NCBI RefSeq assembly: GCF_008017535.1
Contig: NZ_VRUA01000002.1
Span: 62,001-126,000, forward strand
From: Ottowia flava
GTDB lineage: Bacteria > Pseudomonadota > Gammaproteobacteria > Burkholderiales > Burkholderiaceae_C
Length of the DNA stretch: 64,000 nt
Reading direction: 5' to 3'
How positions within the stretch are numbered: position 1 is the first letter of the stretch; every line of letters begins with the position of its first letter. This document shows, piece by piece, positions 55,675-64,000 of the stretch. The position numbers were made by a program, and so were the translations under genes. The notes under the pieces are model-generated. The model was not told the DNA's origin and made no database searches. It saw nothing but the letters and a program-made list of their open reading frames with translations.

Positions 55675-56124
55675 TCAGGGTGCGGGCGGCAGCCGCATCG
55701 GGATCGTGACCGGCCCGTCGTTGACCAGCGCGACCTGCATGTCGGCGCCGAACTCGCCGGTGGCCACGATCGGGTGCGCGGCGCGCGCCTGCTGCACGAA
55801 ATACGCGTACAGCTGGCGCCCCAACTCGGGCGGCGCCGCAGCGGTGAAGCTGGGCCGGTTGCCGCCAGACGTGTCGGCCGCCAGCGTGAACTGGCTGACG
55901 ATCAGCAGGCCGCCACGCACGTCCTGCACGCTGCGGTTCATCTTGCCGGCCTCGTCGCTGAAGATGCGCAGCTTCAGTACCTTGGCCAGCAGCTTGTCGG
56001 CGATGGCTTCGGTGTCACCGTGCTCGGCGCAGAGGAGCAACAACAGGCCCTGGTCGATCTGGCCGGATATGCGCCCTGCGATGGTGACGCTGGCCTGGGA
56101 AACACGCTGGATGAGGGCCTGCAT
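55675..56124 (-). CDS. dtd: D-aminoacyl-tRNA deacylase
   Basis: A 149-residue DTD-fold protein: [18 protein letters not shown], the catalytic-cleft motif [21 protein letters not shown] near residues 75-95, and the C-terminal [15 protein letters not shown] (Gly-cisPro region replaced by the family's usual NDGPVT block). It removes D-amino acids from tRNA. It is followed by dbpA after 37 bp. Confidence 0.95.
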   Translation of the reverse strand: MQALIQRVSQASVTIAGRISGQIDQGLLLLLCAEHGDTEAIADKLLAKVLKLRIFSDEAGKMNRSVQDVRGGLLIVSQFTLAADTSGGNRPSFTAAAPPELGRQLYAYFVQQARAAHPIVATGEFGADMQVALVNDGPVTIPMRLPPAP

Positions 56125-56168
56125 TTTCGGCTATCGTGCGCTCGTCAAAAATGAATTCAGGAGTATGC

Positions 56169-56702
56169 ATGAGCTTGAAGAACCAACTGCTGCGGGCCTT
56201 GGCCGCGCTGGCCGTGGCGCACGCCGCCCTGTGGGCGACCAGCGCGGCGCAGGCGCAAAACAATTCGCGCGAGGCAGCCGAAGCCGTGCGCAAGCACCGT
56301 GCCGAACAAGGCGCCTCGGCGCGACAGGCCAAGCCCGCGCCCGAGCCTGCCCGGAAGTCCTGGCGCGGTGACGCGTACCGCTCCGGCGCCAATCCCAATG
56401 CCGACCCGCGCGCCAGCCTCAAGAGCTGCATGGACCACTCGGGCATGAACATGGCCGCGCGCGACCGCTGCATGCGCCAACACTGCGAAGGCCGCTGGGG
56501 CCAGGGCGATTGCCCGAACCAGGGCGGTGACCTGCTTGACCGCTCGGGCGCCAACGACCGCACCCCGCTGGGCCGCTGCCTGAAGGAAGCCGGCGCCAAC
56601 CCGTTCAAGCGCGACGGCTGCGGCTGGCGCCACTGCAACAACAAGTGGGACACGCCCGAATGCGCCGCGATCAAACCGCGCGGCACCCCTTCGGCCCAGT
56701 GA
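56169..56702 (+). CDS. Periplasmic protein with two copies of a cysteine motif
   Basis: A 177-residue secreted protein with a signal peptide (about residues 1-30, ending SAAQAQ) and a basic linker. The C-terminal half holds two 30-residue units of identical spacing, C-x4-G-x-N-x3-RD-x-C-x3-HC-x3-W-x4-C (one starting at SCMDHSGMN, one at RCLKEAGAN), eight Cys in all. ATG 56169 has AGGAG 5 bp upstream. I do not recognise the family; paired Cys and His suggest disulfides or metal binding. Confidence 0.75.
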   Translation: MSLKNQLLRALAALAVAHAALWATSAAQAQNNSREAAEAVRKHRAEQGASARQAKPAPEPARKSWRGDAYRSGANPNADPRASLKSCMDHSGMNMAARDRCMRQHCEGRWGQGDCPNQGGDLLDRSGANDRTPLGRCLKEAGANPFKRDGCGWRHCNNKWDTPECAAIKPRGTPSAQ

Positions 56703-56728
56703 CGCAGGCGGGGCGCCAAGCCCCGCGC

Positions 56729-57766
56729 TCAGTGCCGATGGGCGTGGCCCAGCCCCATCGGCACCGTGCCTTCGTCGGTGGGCGCCGCTTCGCCCAGCTC
56801 GGTCAGCGGCTCCACCCCCAGCGGCAGCAGCTGAATGCTGACCTGCAGGCCAGGCACCGCGTCCAGCAAGGCCTGCTCGACGCGCGCACGCATCGCCGCG
56901 GCACGGCCCAGGCTCCAGTCGGCCGGCAGGTGGAGGTGCATGCTCAGGAAATGGCGCTGGCCGGCGCGGCGCGACAGCACATGGTCGATGCGCACCGGGT
57001 TGGCGTGGCCGGGCGCCGTGACGCCCCCTGCCCCGGTGGCGCGCGCGACATTGCCAGGGCTGTCACCTGACGGTTGCAAAAAGCCCGCCAGCACCGCATC
57101 GACCTTGGCCTGCACCTGCGGCTCGGCCGCGGCGTCCATCAGGCCTTGCGACGAGCGCCAGATCAGCCGCCCGCCCTCGCGCAGGATGTTGAGCGCCACG
57201 CCGATCGCCACCAGCGGGTCCAGCCACAACCAGCCAGTCAGCCCCGCCAGCACCAGGCCGATGACGACACCGGCCGAGGTCCAGACATCGGTCAGCAGGT
57301 GCTTGGCATCGGCTTCCAGCGCGATGGAGCGGTGCGTGCGCGATGCGCGCAGCATGATCCAGGCGAGCACGCCGTTCAGCACCGAACTGGCGACCGACAG
57401 CGCCATGCCCCAACCCAGTTGCTCCAGCGGCTGCGGGTGCCAGAAGCGCGGCAGTGCCGCCCAGACGATGGCGGCGGCCGCACCGAGGATCAGGATGCCC
57501 TCGAAGCCGGACGAAAAATACTCCGCCTTGCTGTGGCCGAACGGGTGGTCCTCGTCGGCCGGGCGCGCGGCCACAGTGACCATCCACAGCCCGAACACGG
57601 CGGCCGCCAGGTTGACGAAGGACTCCAGCGCGTCGGACAGCAGGCCGACCGAGCCGGTCAGCCACCAGGCCAGCGTCTTGAGCGCGATGGTCAGCAGCGC
57701 GACCACCACGGACACGCCCATCAGGCGGGCGGGTGTGATCCAGCGACGAAGCGATTCGATGGGCAT
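56729..57766 (-). CDS. Cation diffusion facilitator metal exporter
   Basis: The 345-residue CDF protein has six helices with the zinc-site pairs in LLSDALESFVN (helix 2, HxxxD replaced by SDALE-S) and EADAKHLLTDVWTS (helix 5: His and Asp), and the motif DEDHPFGHSKAEYF in the loop. The cytoplasmic domain carries an insert (about residues 240-262) rich in Gly/Ala, and the C terminus ends GLGHAHRH, a possible metal-binding tail. It should export Zn, Fe or similar ions. Confidence 0.88.
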   Translation of the reverse strand: MPIESLRRWITPARLMGVSVVVALLTIALKTLAWWLTGSVGLLSDALESFVNLAAAVFGLWMVTVAARPADEDHPFGHSKAEYFSSGFEGILILGAAAAIVWAALPRFWHPQPLEQLGWGMALSVASSVLNGVLAWIMLRASRTHRSIALEADAKHLLTDVWTSAGVVIGLVLAGLTGWLWLDPLVAIGVALNILREGGRLIWRSSQGLMDAAAEPQVQAKVDAVLAGFLQPSGDSPGNVARATGAGGVTAPGHANPVRIDHVLSRRAGQRHFLSMHLHLPADWSLGRAAAMRARVEQALLDAVPGLQVSIQLLPLGVEPLTELGEAAPTDEGTVPMGLGHAHRH

Positions 57767-57816
57767 GGGCCGATTGTCGGGCGGGCGCGCACGCCAACCC
57801 TTGCGCCAGGCTTAGC

Positions 57817-57880
57817 AAGTTCCTTACAAGCCGCTAACCCTTGACAGATCTGCGCAAGCAGCTCCTGATACCAGAGCAAA
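57817..57880 (-). repeat. Dispersed repeat, copy 25
   Basis: On the minus strand: CAGGAGCTGCTTGCGCAGAT, AAGGGTTAGCGGC, tail TTGTAAGGAACTT. It lies upstream of the CDF gene in a 241-bp gap with no other feature. Confidence 0.7.
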
Positions 57881-58007
57881 TACCCGCACAGCAGCGCTCT
57901 GAACGCGCCTGAGTCGCATTCCCCAGGCGGCTGTGCGCGGGCCGACTGAGACTGCGCCCGGCGCGCGGCGGCAGGTGCGCCACCTCGCGGGCACCGCCGA
58001 CGGCGTC

Positions 58008-58919
58008 TCAGGCACCGGTCAACGCGTACAGGCCATCGGCCTCTAGCCGCACCTCGCCAGCGTCGACCAGGCCGTCCAGGTGCTGCGCGATGGTGCGCCG
58101 CTCGGCCGGAAAGACCCAGGGCACGGCCGCGCCGGGCGGGTACAGCACGCCGCGCCGCGCCAAATCGTCCAGCGTGTGCGGGCGCTCGCGCAGGTAGCCG
58201 ATCAGCTGATCGTCGTGTTCGGCGATGCGGGTGGCAAAACGGTCCAGCGCGCGCACGAATTCGGCGCGGTCGGTCAGCACGCCCTTGTGGTGCGAGGTGA
58301 CCCACACGCGCGCGTCCAGCTCGCGCACGCGCTGGAGGCTTTGCTGAAACAGCACCAGGCTGGACGTGGCGTCGCCGTAGTACGGGCCAAAGCCGGTCAA
58401 ATCGATGTCGCCGATGAAGGCGACGCCTTCGCTTTCTTCCACCAGTGCGCAGTGGCCAGACGTGTGGCCAGGCAGGTGGTGCGCGCGCACGCGCACGCCG
58501 CCGCCCAGCTCCCACACGGCACCGTCGGCGTAGGCGGTGGCGTCGGGCCGCGGCACCCAGTGGTGGCTGCGTTCGATGAAGGGGCGCAGCTCGGTCATCA
58601 CCTCGGGCGTGTAGCCGTAGTGCGCGCACAGGCCTTCCCACGATTGAGCCGCCGCCAGATCGGCCGCGTGCACCTGCACCGGCGTATGCGGGACGCGGTG
58701 CAGGCCGGCGGTGTGGTCTTCGTGCACGTGGCCGAGGATGACCAGGTCGGCCTCGTCGAACTCGGGCCCGATGCGGTTGGCGACCAGCGGCGTGTCGAAC
58801 GCCACGCGCATGTCCGCGCCCTGGACGATGACCTGGTTGCCGTCCGGGTGCTTGCCCGACTTGTCGCCAAAGTGTACGGCCACCGGGCCGAAGCGCTGAA
58901 CAGGAGGTGCCGTCTGCAT
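58008..58919 (-). CDS. MBL-fold metallo-hydrolase
   Basis: The 303-residue protein has the metallo-beta-lactamase signature LGHVHEDHTAG near residue 77 (HxHxDH), HHLPGHTSGHCAL near residue 165 and GDIDLTGFG near residue 187, with a helical C-terminal winged domain (LDDLARRGVL). The fold is common to glyoxalase II-like and thioester hydrolases; the substrate is unknown. ATG 58919 is two bases from the open frame of the divergent kinase gene and fits the family; a longer frame overlaps that gene. Confidence 0.88.
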   Translation of the reverse strand: MQTAPPVQRFGPVAVHFGDKSGKHPDGNQVIVQGADMRVAFDTPLVANRIGPEFDEADLVILGHVHEDHTAGLHRVPHTPVQVHAADLAAAQSWEGLCAHYGYTPEVMTELRPFIERSHHWVPRPDATAYADGAVWELGGGVRVRAHHLPGHTSGHCALVEESEGVAFIGDIDLTGFGPYYGDATSSLVLFQQSLQRVRELDARVWVTSHHKGVLTDRAEFVRALDRFATRIAEHDDQLIGYLRERPHTLDDLARRGVLYPPGAAVPWVFPAERRTIAQHLDGLVDAGEVRLEADGLYALTGA

Positions 58920-59004
58920 CTTGGGTATCGTAGCGGCGGTGCCGCGCAGCGCGCACCGCCTGCGCGACACCGCTGCCCTCACGCCCCCCATCCCCCTACC
59001 CGCC

Positions 59005-60006
59005 ATGACGCTCGACATCGCCCAATCCACCCCCACCGCCGCCGCGATGGCGCGCTGGGTGGAGCGCGCCTGGGACCTGGGGCCGGTGGTCGGGGGCGAA
59101 TTCCTGCGGCGCAGCTTCAACCAGGTCTACCGGATCGACTTCGCCAGCGGCCAGCGCGCGGTGGCGCGCCTGTCGTCCGAACGGCCGCGCGGGCCAGCCA
59201 ACACCGCGTTTGAAGCCGCGCTGCACCAACACCTGGCGGCGCAAGGCTGCCCGGTGGTGCGCTGCCTGCCGGCGCGCGGCGGCGCCCACGCGGTCGACGT
59301 GCCGCTGCCCGAAGGCCCGCGTCCGCTGATGCTGTTCGACTATGTGGAAGGCGACTTCACCGGCGAAGCTCCTGAAGACATCGCCGCTTTCGCGCGCGGG
59401 CTGGCGGCACTGCACGCGGCCGGCGCGTCGTACGCCGGGCCGCCCAGCCGCTACGCGCTGGAGTTGCCCGACCTGCTGGACCGCCCGCTGCAAGACCTGC
59501 TGCGCGCGCCGACGATGCTGCCCGAACTGCGCCCTGGCTTCGAGGCCGCGGCCGAGCGCCTGCGCGCACGCCTATCGGCGTTGGAGCCCCTGACCCGGGT
59601 GATGGGCCACGGCGACGCGCACGGTGAAAACAACTTCATGCGCACCAACGCGCAAGGTGAGCCCGAGGCGGTGTTCTTCGACTTCGACGAAGCCGGCCCC
59701 GGCTGCCTGGCGTACGAGCTGGCCATCTACCCCTGGTCCATGTTCCCGCGCATGCCCGACACCGCGCCGAGCGAACGGGTGCTGGCGCGCTGGCGCAGCT
59801 TCATCGACGCGTACCGCGCAGTGCGCCCTTTGAGCGCGGCCGACCAGGCCGCCATCGCCCCCTTCATGGCCGTGCGCCAGTTCTGGCTGCTGGGCGAATA
59901 CGCCGGCCGCGTGCCGGTCTGGGGGTCGCAAGCCATGCCGACCATGTACCTGCGCAAGCAGCTGGGCCTGCTGGCGCAGTGGGAGGCGCTGGAACTGCCG
60001 TTCTGA
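59005..60006 (+). CDS. APH-fold phosphotransferase
   Basis: The 333-residue protein has an aminoglycoside phosphotransferase/choline kinase fold: the nucleotide loop GGEFLRRSFNQVYRID near residue 28, the catalytic loop VMGHGDAHGENNFM near residue 203 (HGDxxxxN) and the metal motif FFDFDEAGPG near residue 227. Members phosphorylate small hydroxyl compounds or stress-linked Ser/Thr targets. Substrate unknown; ATG 59005 chosen, upstream extension to 58921 not conserved. Confidence 0.87.
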   Translation: MTLDIAQSTPTAAAMARWVERAWDLGPVVGGEFLRRSFNQVYRIDFASGQRAVARLSSERPRGPANTAFEAALHQHLAAQGCPVVRCLPARGGAHAVDVPLPEGPRPLMLFDYVEGDFTGEAPEDIAAFARGLAALHAAGASYAGPPSRYALELPDLLDRPLQDLLRAPTMLPELRPGFEAAAERLRARLSALEPLTRVMGHGDAHGENNFMRTNAQGEPEAVFFDFDEAGPGCLAYELAIYPWSMFPRMPDTAPSERVLARWRSFIDAYRAVRPLSAADQAAIAPFMAVRQFWLLGEYAGRVPVWGSQAMPTMYLRKQLGLLAQWEALELPF

Positions 60007-60072
60007 GGCGCACGGCGCGGGCGTCAACAACGTTCGGCGTTCGCTTGGATGGTGCGTGTGGCCGCTTCAATC

Positions 60073-60137
60073 GCTACTGATTTCGCAGCTGTCCGCACAG
60101 ATCACTGTAGGGCCAACGGCCGATTTTGCTTGAAACT
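60073..60137 (+). repeat. Dispersed repeat, copy 26
   Basis: Reads GCTACTGATTTCGCAGCTG, CCGCACAGATCACTGTAGGG, CCAACGGCCGATTTTGCTTG, then AAACT. With copy 27 it is the best-preserved; the two share an identical GTAGGGCCAACGGCCGATTT block. Confidence 0.9.
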
Positions 60138-60158
60138 CCGAGAACGCTTTGCTCTGCC

Positions 60159-60710
60159 TCAACCCAGCACATCGCCTGGCGCAAAGCTCGCCTCGGGCGC
60201 CAGACCGAACGCCGTGGGGTAGCGCAGCGCGCCGCGCGCCGCCTGGTCGCCGAACGCCAGCGCCTGCACGTGGTCCGCGTACGCCGCCGGCAGGCCCGGC
60301 AAGCCAAGGTCGGGCGACGCGGCGAAGCCAAAGCGCGCGTAGTAGGCCGGGTCGCCCAGCAGCACCGCGCCCGCCGCGCCCTGCGCCCGCAACGCCGCCA
60401 GCGCGGCCTGCACCAGCGCCTGTCCCACGCCCTGGCGCTGCCAGCGCGGATCGACCGCCAGCGGGCCCAGCCCGAACCAGCGGCCGGGCGAGCCCGACAG
60501 CCGCACCGGCGATGCGGCGACGTAGCCAACGCAAGCGCCCGCGCGCACGGCCAGCAGGGACAGGGTGAGCGCGCCGTCCCGCCGCAGCGCACGCACGGTG
60601 CGGGCTTCGCTCTGGTCGCTGTGGGGCACACCAGCGAAGGCGGCGCCGAGCACGTCGTCGATCGCGGGCGCGTCACCGCGCGCTTCGGGGCGGATCTCGG
60701 TTGCTATCAA
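60159..60710 (-). CDS. GNAT N-acetyltransferase
   Basis: A 183-residue GCN5-related acetyltransferase: EIRPEARGDAPAIDDVL, LGPLAVDPRWQRQGVGQALV (acetyl-CoA motif A, R-Q-G-V-G) near residue 85 and LLGDPAYYARFGF near residue 117. Substrate unknown. The start is uncertain: TTG 60710 lies at the edge of repeat copy 27, and the frame stays open through the repeat to 60746. Confidence 0.85.
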   Translation of the reverse strand: MIATEIRPEARGDAPAIDDVLGAAFAGVPHSDQSEARTVRALRRDGALTLSLLAVRAGACVGYVAASPVRLSGSPGRWFGLGPLAVDPRWQRQGVGQALVQAALAALRAQGAAGAVLLGDPAYYARFGFAASPDLGLPGLPAAYADHVQALAFGDQAARGALRYPTAFGLAPEASFAPGDVLG

Positions 60711-60767
60711 CGCCGTAGCTGCTTGCGCAGGTGGTTGTAGGGCCAACGGCCGATTTGGCTTGAAACT
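60700..60767 (+). repeat. Dispersed repeat, copy 27 (overlaps the GNAT gene start)
   Basis: Reads GCCGTAGCTGCTTGCGCAGG, TGGTTGTAGGGCCAACGGCC, GATTTGGCTTGAAACT. It supplies the N-terminal coding or leader region of the acetyltransferase gene. Confidence 0.9.
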
Positions 60768-60815
60768 ACCGAAGCCGACACCGCCCCGGCGTCTGGGGCC
60801 ACGCGGCGCTTGGGC

Positions 60816-62057
60816 TCAAGCCAGGGTGACGCGCGCGAACTTGCGCTTGCCGACCTGCACCACGTAGGTGCCGGCGGCCAGCTTCAGGCCTTTGTCGCTG
60901 ACCACGCTGGAATCCACCCGCACGCCGCCGCCGTCGACCAGGCGGTTGGCTTCGCTGCTGGACGGCGCCAGGCCCGCTTGCTTGAGCAACTGGCCAATGC
61001 CCAAAGCGCCGCCCTCGCCCAGCGGCAGGCTGAGCTCCGGAATCTCGTCCGGCACGCCGCCCTTGGCGCGGTTGATGAAGTCCTGCTCGGCCGCCTCGGC
61101 CGCCGCCGCGCTGTGAAAGCGCGCGGTGATCTCCTTGGCCAGCAGCACCTTGGCGTCCTTGGGGTTGCGCCCGCCCTCGATCTCCAGCTTGAGCGCAGCG
61201 ATTTCCGGCAGGCTCATGAAGGACAGCAGGGTGAACCAGTCCCACATGAGGTCGTCGGAAATCGACAGGATCTTGGCGAACATGGTGTTCGCGTCTTCGG
61301 TGATGCCGACGTAGTTGTTCTTGGACTTCGACATCTTGTACACGCCGTCCAGGCCGACCAAGAGCGGCATGGTGAGCACACACTGCGGCTCTTGGCCATG
61401 CTCCTGCTGCAGGTGGCGCCCCATCAGCAGGTTGAACTTCTGGTCGGTTCCGCCCAATTCGAGGTCGGACTTGAGTGCGACCGAGTCGTAACCCTGCAGC
61501 AGCGGGTACAGGAATTCGTGCAGGCTGATCGAATTGCCTTCATGGAAGCGCTTGTGGAAGTCGTCGCGCTCCATCATGCGGGCCACGGTGTACTTGGCGG
61601 CCAGCTGGATCAGGCCGCGCGCGCCCAGGGCGTCGGACCATTCGCTGTTGTAACGGACCTCGGTCTTGGACGGGTCCAACACCTTGGCGGCCTGGGTGTA
61701 ATACGTCTCGGCATTGGCCTTGATCTGCTCGGGCGTCAGCGGCGGGCGCGTGCTGTTGCGGCCCGACGGGTCGCCAATCAAGGTGGTGAAGTCGCCGATC
61801 AGGAAGATCACCTGGTGGCCCAGATCCTGCAGCTGGCGCATCTTGTTGAGCACCACCGTGTGGCCCAGGTGGATGTCGGGCGCCGTGGGGTCGAGCCCCA
61901 GCTTGATGCGCAGCGGCTGGCCGGTCTGAGCCGATCGCGTCAGTTTCTTGAGCCAGTCGTCCTGCGGCAGCAGTTCGTCACAGCCGCGTAGCGAAATCGC
62001 CATGGCGGCGCGGATATCGTCGGAAATCGGGTCTTTTGTCAGCTGGGTGTCAGACAT
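60816..62057 (-). CDS. tyrS: Tyrosyl-tRNA synthetase
   Basis: The 413-residue class I synthetase has [16 protein letters not shown] (HIGH-type) near residue 60, the tyrosine-site block [16 protein letters not shown] near residue 205, [12 protein letters not shown] (KMSKS) near residue 243 and a C-terminal S4 RNA-binding domain (residues 350-410, [20 protein letters not shown]). It charges tRNA-Tyr. It is divergent from the M23 endopeptidase gene. Confidence 0.96.
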   Translation of the reverse strand: MSDTQLTKDPISDDIRAAMAISLRGCDELLPQDDWLKKLTRSAQTGQPLRIKLGLDPTAPDIHLGHTVVLNKMRQLQDLGHQVIFLIGDFTTLIGDPSGRNSTRPPLTPEQIKANAETYYTQAAKVLDPSKTEVRYNSEWSDALGARGLIQLAAKYTVARMMERDDFHKRFHEGNSISLHEFLYPLLQGYDSVALKSDLELGGTDQKFNLLMGRHLQQEHGQEPQCVLTMPLLVGLDGVYKMSKSKNNYVGITEDANTMFAKILSISDDLMWDWFTLLSFMSLPEIAALKLEIEGGRNPKDAKVLLAKEITARFHSAAAAEAAEQDFINRAKGGVPDEIPELSLPLGEGGALGIGQLLKQAGLAPSSSEANRLVDGGGVRVDSSVVSDKGLKLAAGTYVVQVGKRKFARVTLA

Positions 62058-62070
62058 GGTGTCAGTCGCG

Positions 62071-62099
62071 TTGTAGGAACCTACCTACGCCGTTATACT
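62071..62099 (+). promoter_or_regulatory. Sigma70-type promoter for the M23 endopeptidase gene
   Basis: TTGTAG (62071-62076) and TATACT (62094-62099) are separated by 17 bp, giving a transcript start near 62106. It lies just upstream of the tyrS start on the other strand. Confidence 0.6.
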
Positions 62100-62220
62100 C
62101 ATTTGCTTAGGCCGCATTCTAAGAGGCCGTGCTCTGCCCGCAGAGCGCTTTGCCGGGCGGTTCGTGAACCCGTGGGACGAACCGCTCTGTCGTGACCTGT
62201 TTTCCGGAACATCCCCGCGC

Positions 62221-63579
62221 GTGAAGCAAGAACTGATTTCCACTGGCCTGGCTCTGGCCGATTTCGTACACCGTCACCCGAAACGCATCACCGCTGTCAT
62301 CGCGGCGTTGCTGCTGGGCGGCGGCGGCGGTGCCTTCGCCGTGGCGTCCTTGGCGCCCACTGCGCCCTCTGAACCCCTGCGGCTGGTGTCCGAATCGGTG
62401 CAGAGCCTGCAACTGGGCGGCCAGGTCGACATGCTCGACACGCACCGCTTCACGCTGTACCGCAGTGAGCAGACACGCACGTCCGACACCCCTGAAGCAC
62501 TGCTCAAGCGCCTGGGCCTGGCCGATCCGGCCGCTGCCGCCTTCCTGCGCAAGGACACGATCGCCCAGCAGGCGCTGTTTGGGCGCGGCACCGCGGGCCG
62601 CACGGTCACCGCCGAAGCCACCGACCGGCTGGAACTGCAAACGCTGCGGACCCATTGGGTCGAAAACGACAACGACAACAATTTCAAGCGCCTGGTGGTC
62701 GACAAGACCGCCGATGGCTTCAGCGTTCGGGTCGAGACTGCGCCGCTGGTGGCTACCCAGCGCCTGACCAGCGGCGTGATCCGAGGCACGCTGTACGCTG
62801 CCACCGATGAAGCCAACCTGCCCGACAGCGTCACCAAGCAGCTGACCCAGATTTTCGAATCCAGCGTGGATTTCCACCGTGGACTGCGCCGTGGCGATCG
62901 CTTTTCGATCGTCTACGAGTCGCTGGAGGCCGATGGTGAAACCATCCGCTCCGGCCGCATCCTGAGCGCCGAGATGGTGAACCGCGGCAAGACCTTCCAG
63001 GCCATCTGGTTCACCGAGCCCGGCGCCAACAAGGGTGCCTACTACGGATTTGACGGCCAGAGCCTGCGCAAGGCCTACTTGGCGGCACCGATGGAAACCA
63101 CGCGCATGACCAGCGGCTTCGGCATGCGCGACCATCCGGTGCTGGGCTACCGGCGCGAGCACCGTGGCGTCGACTACGCGGCCCCTACTGGCAGCCCGGT
63201 ACGGACCATTGGTGACGGGCGCGTGGAATTTGCCGGCGTTCAGAGCGGCTATGGCAACGTCATTTACGTCAAGCACCGCAACGCCAAGGACACGACGGTC
63301 TACGCGCATCTCTCGCGCATCGACGTCAAGACCGGCGACAACGTCATGCAGGGAGAGCGCATTGGCGCCGTCGGTCAAACCGGCATCGCCACCGGCCCCC
63401 ACCTGCACTTTGAGTTCCGCGTCAACAACGAGCCTCAGGACCCGACCGAGATTCTGGCCGAGCAACGCGAGAACGTCCCCGTGTCCCCGGGTGGGCGTGC
63501 CGCGTTTGCCAAGCTGTCTGCAGGCATGAAGCTGCAGCTCTCTGCGGCAAGCAACATTTCGAGCAGCACGTTTGAGTGA
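62221..63579 (+). CDS. M23-family peptidoglycan endopeptidase
   Basis: The 452-residue protein has one N-terminal helix (about residues 20-40), a coiled/OapA-like stalk region (60-270) and a C-terminal LytM domain: GMRDHPVLGYRREHRGVDYAAPTG split near residues 301-324 (His and Asp zinc ligands in HPVLG-HRGVDY), and TGPHLHFEFR near residue 392. Zinc ligands appear intact, so it is a likely active DD-endopeptidase rather than a degenerate activator. GTG 62221 is chosen; GTG 62164 would add 19 residues. Confidence 0.9.
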   Translation: MKQELISTGLALADFVHRHPKRITAVIAALLLGGGGGAFAVASLAPTAPSEPLRLVSESVQSLQLGGQVDMLDTHRFTLYRSEQTRTSDTPEALLKRLGLADPAAAAFLRKDTIAQQALFGRGTAGRTVTAEATDRLELQTLRTHWVENDNDNNFKRLVVDKTADGFSVRVETAPLVATQRLTSGVIRGTLYAATDEANLPDSVTKQLTQIFESSVDFHRGLRRGDRFSIVYESLEADGETIRSGRILSAEMVNRGKTFQAIWFTEPGANKGAYYGFDGQSLRKAYLAAPMETTRMTSGFGMRDHPVLGYRREHRGVDYAAPTGSPVRTIGDGRVEFAGVQSGYGNVIYVKHRNAKDTTVYAHLSRIDVKTGDNVMQGERIGAVGQTGIATGPHLHFEFRVNNEPQDPTEILAEQRENVPVSPGGRAAFAKLSAGMKLQLSAASNISSSTFE

Positions 63580-63609
63580 ATTGAGCGGTCGGGCGCAGAT
63601 GCGCCCAGC

Positions 63610-63637
63610 AAAAAGGGCGCCCAAGGCGCCCTTTTTT
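63610..63637. terminator. Bidirectional terminator between the M23 and erpA genes
   Basis: AAAAAGGGCGCC-CAA-GGCGCCCTTTTTT is a perfect stem with an A-run before and a T-run after, so it can stop transcripts from both convergent genes. Confidence 0.92.
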
Positions 63638-63672
63638 GTGGCCAGACCCGCTGGGCCAGCCTGGCAGATGGC

Positions 63673-64000
63673 TTATTCAGGCACCGAGAACGACGAGCCG
63701 CAGCCGCAGGTCGTCTGGGCATTCGGGTTCTTGATGACGAACTGTGCGCCCTGCAGATCTTCCTTGTAGTCGATCTCGGCGCCGACCAGGTACTGGTAGC
63801 TCATCGCGTCGATCAACAAGGACACGCCGTTCTTGGTCATCGTCGTATCGTCTTCATTGGCGATTTCATCGAAGGTGAAACCGTACTGGAAGCCAGAACA
63901 GCCACCGCCCTGCACGAACACGCGCAGCTTCAAGTCAGGGTTGCCTTCTTCGGCAATCAGGTCTGCCACCTTGGCGGCAGCGCTGTCGGTGAACACGATG
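63673..64000 (-). CDS. erpA: Iron-sulfur cluster insertion protein ErpA (N terminus outside window)
   Basis: The A-type carrier protein is nearly complete, reading [18 protein letters not shown], then [15 protein letters not shown] with the first ligand Cys, and TTCGCGSSF with the other two. It carries and delivers Fe-S clusters to apoproteins. GTG 63996 is an internal codon; relatives have about a dozen further residues, which must lie beyond the right edge. It is convergent with the M23 gene across a shared terminator. Confidence 0.94.
   Translation of the reverse strand, partial: IVFTDSAAAKVADLIAEEGNPDLKLRVFVQGGGCSGFQYGFTFDEIANEDDTTMTKNGVSLLIDAMSYQYLVGAEIDYKEDLQGAQFVIKNPNAQTTCGCGSSFSVPE

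Noticed and set aside
56703-56728. GC stem between the Cys-motif gene and the CDF gene as a terminator
   Set aside because: The stem GGGGC/GCCCC has no T-run on either strand, so I do not call it.

Overview
The window is high-GC chromosomal DNA of a betaproteobacterium, most likely Burkholderiales and probably Comamonadaceae. This is inferred from gene order (dksA - STAS protein - hslV - hslU beside the mraZ-led division cluster; dapF - DUF484 - xerC; tyrS beside an M23 peptidase and erpA; rnb - tonB - mtgA), from the form of DksA, and from a very frequent short intergenic repeat. I see no phage, insertion sequence, CRISPR array, rRNA or tRNA. Genes are densely packed and mostly housekeeping.

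Layout. 1-8.8 kb: GDSL lipoprotein esterase (cut by the window edge), a pteridine-reductase/FolB fusion, a MidA-type methyltransferase, DUF2905 protein, a phospholipase-D-like lipoprotein, YegP-like protein, rodA, a YqiA-like esterase and cytochrome b561. 8.8-13.4 kb: an RNase II-type exonuclease, a TonB-like protein and mtgA (the aroE I would expect between the last two is not seen), then ruvC. 13.4-32.1 kb, all on the minus strand: the complete dcw cluster mraZ-rsmH-ftsL-ftsI-murE-murF-mraY-murD-ftsW-murG-murC-ddlB-ftsQ-ftsA-ftsZ-lpxC plus a 58-residue membrane protein, with mostly 4-bp ATGA/GTGA overlaps from rsmH to ftsQ, and four 10-bp-spaced MraZ boxes upstream of mraZ. 32.4-38.3 kb: dksA-STAS-hslV-hslU and a CobW GTPase. 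38.5-41.3 kb: dapF-DUF484-xerC.

41.3-60.8 kb is a more mixed accessory stretch: an AhpD-fold protein, an AadA-like nucleotidyltransferase, aqpZ, a free-standing GyrB/ParE-type TOPRIM protein, a frameshifted lipoprotein gene, ruvB and ruvA separated by a secreted serine protease and an I78-type protease inhibitor, an orphan LuxR-type regulator, phoH and ybeY separated by two paralogous lipoproteins, dbpA, dtd, a periplasmic protein with two copies of a cysteine motif, a CDF metal exporter, an MBL-fold hydrolase, an APH-fold kinase and a GNAT acetyltransferase. 60.8-64 kb: tyrS, an M23 endopeptidase and erpA (cut by the window edge).

The strongest unexplained signal is a dispersed repeat of about 50-70 bp, core TAGCTGCTTGCGCAG followed by GGTTGTAGGGC and a T-rich then A-rich tail, with some 27 full, degenerate or partial copies in both orientations. 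Most are intergenic. Several lie in frame inside conserved genes (the MidA-type methyltransferase, rnb, murF, murG, dapF), one forms the linker of the FolM-FolB fusion, others carry a start codon or the -10 box of ruvC. Other items worth follow-up are the lone TOPRIM protein, the protease/inhibitor pair with a terminator hairpin in the inhibitor leader, the tandem lipoproteins, a Cys-Gly-Gly-Gly-acidic motif shared by four lipoproteins, and the two-copy cysteine motif protein.
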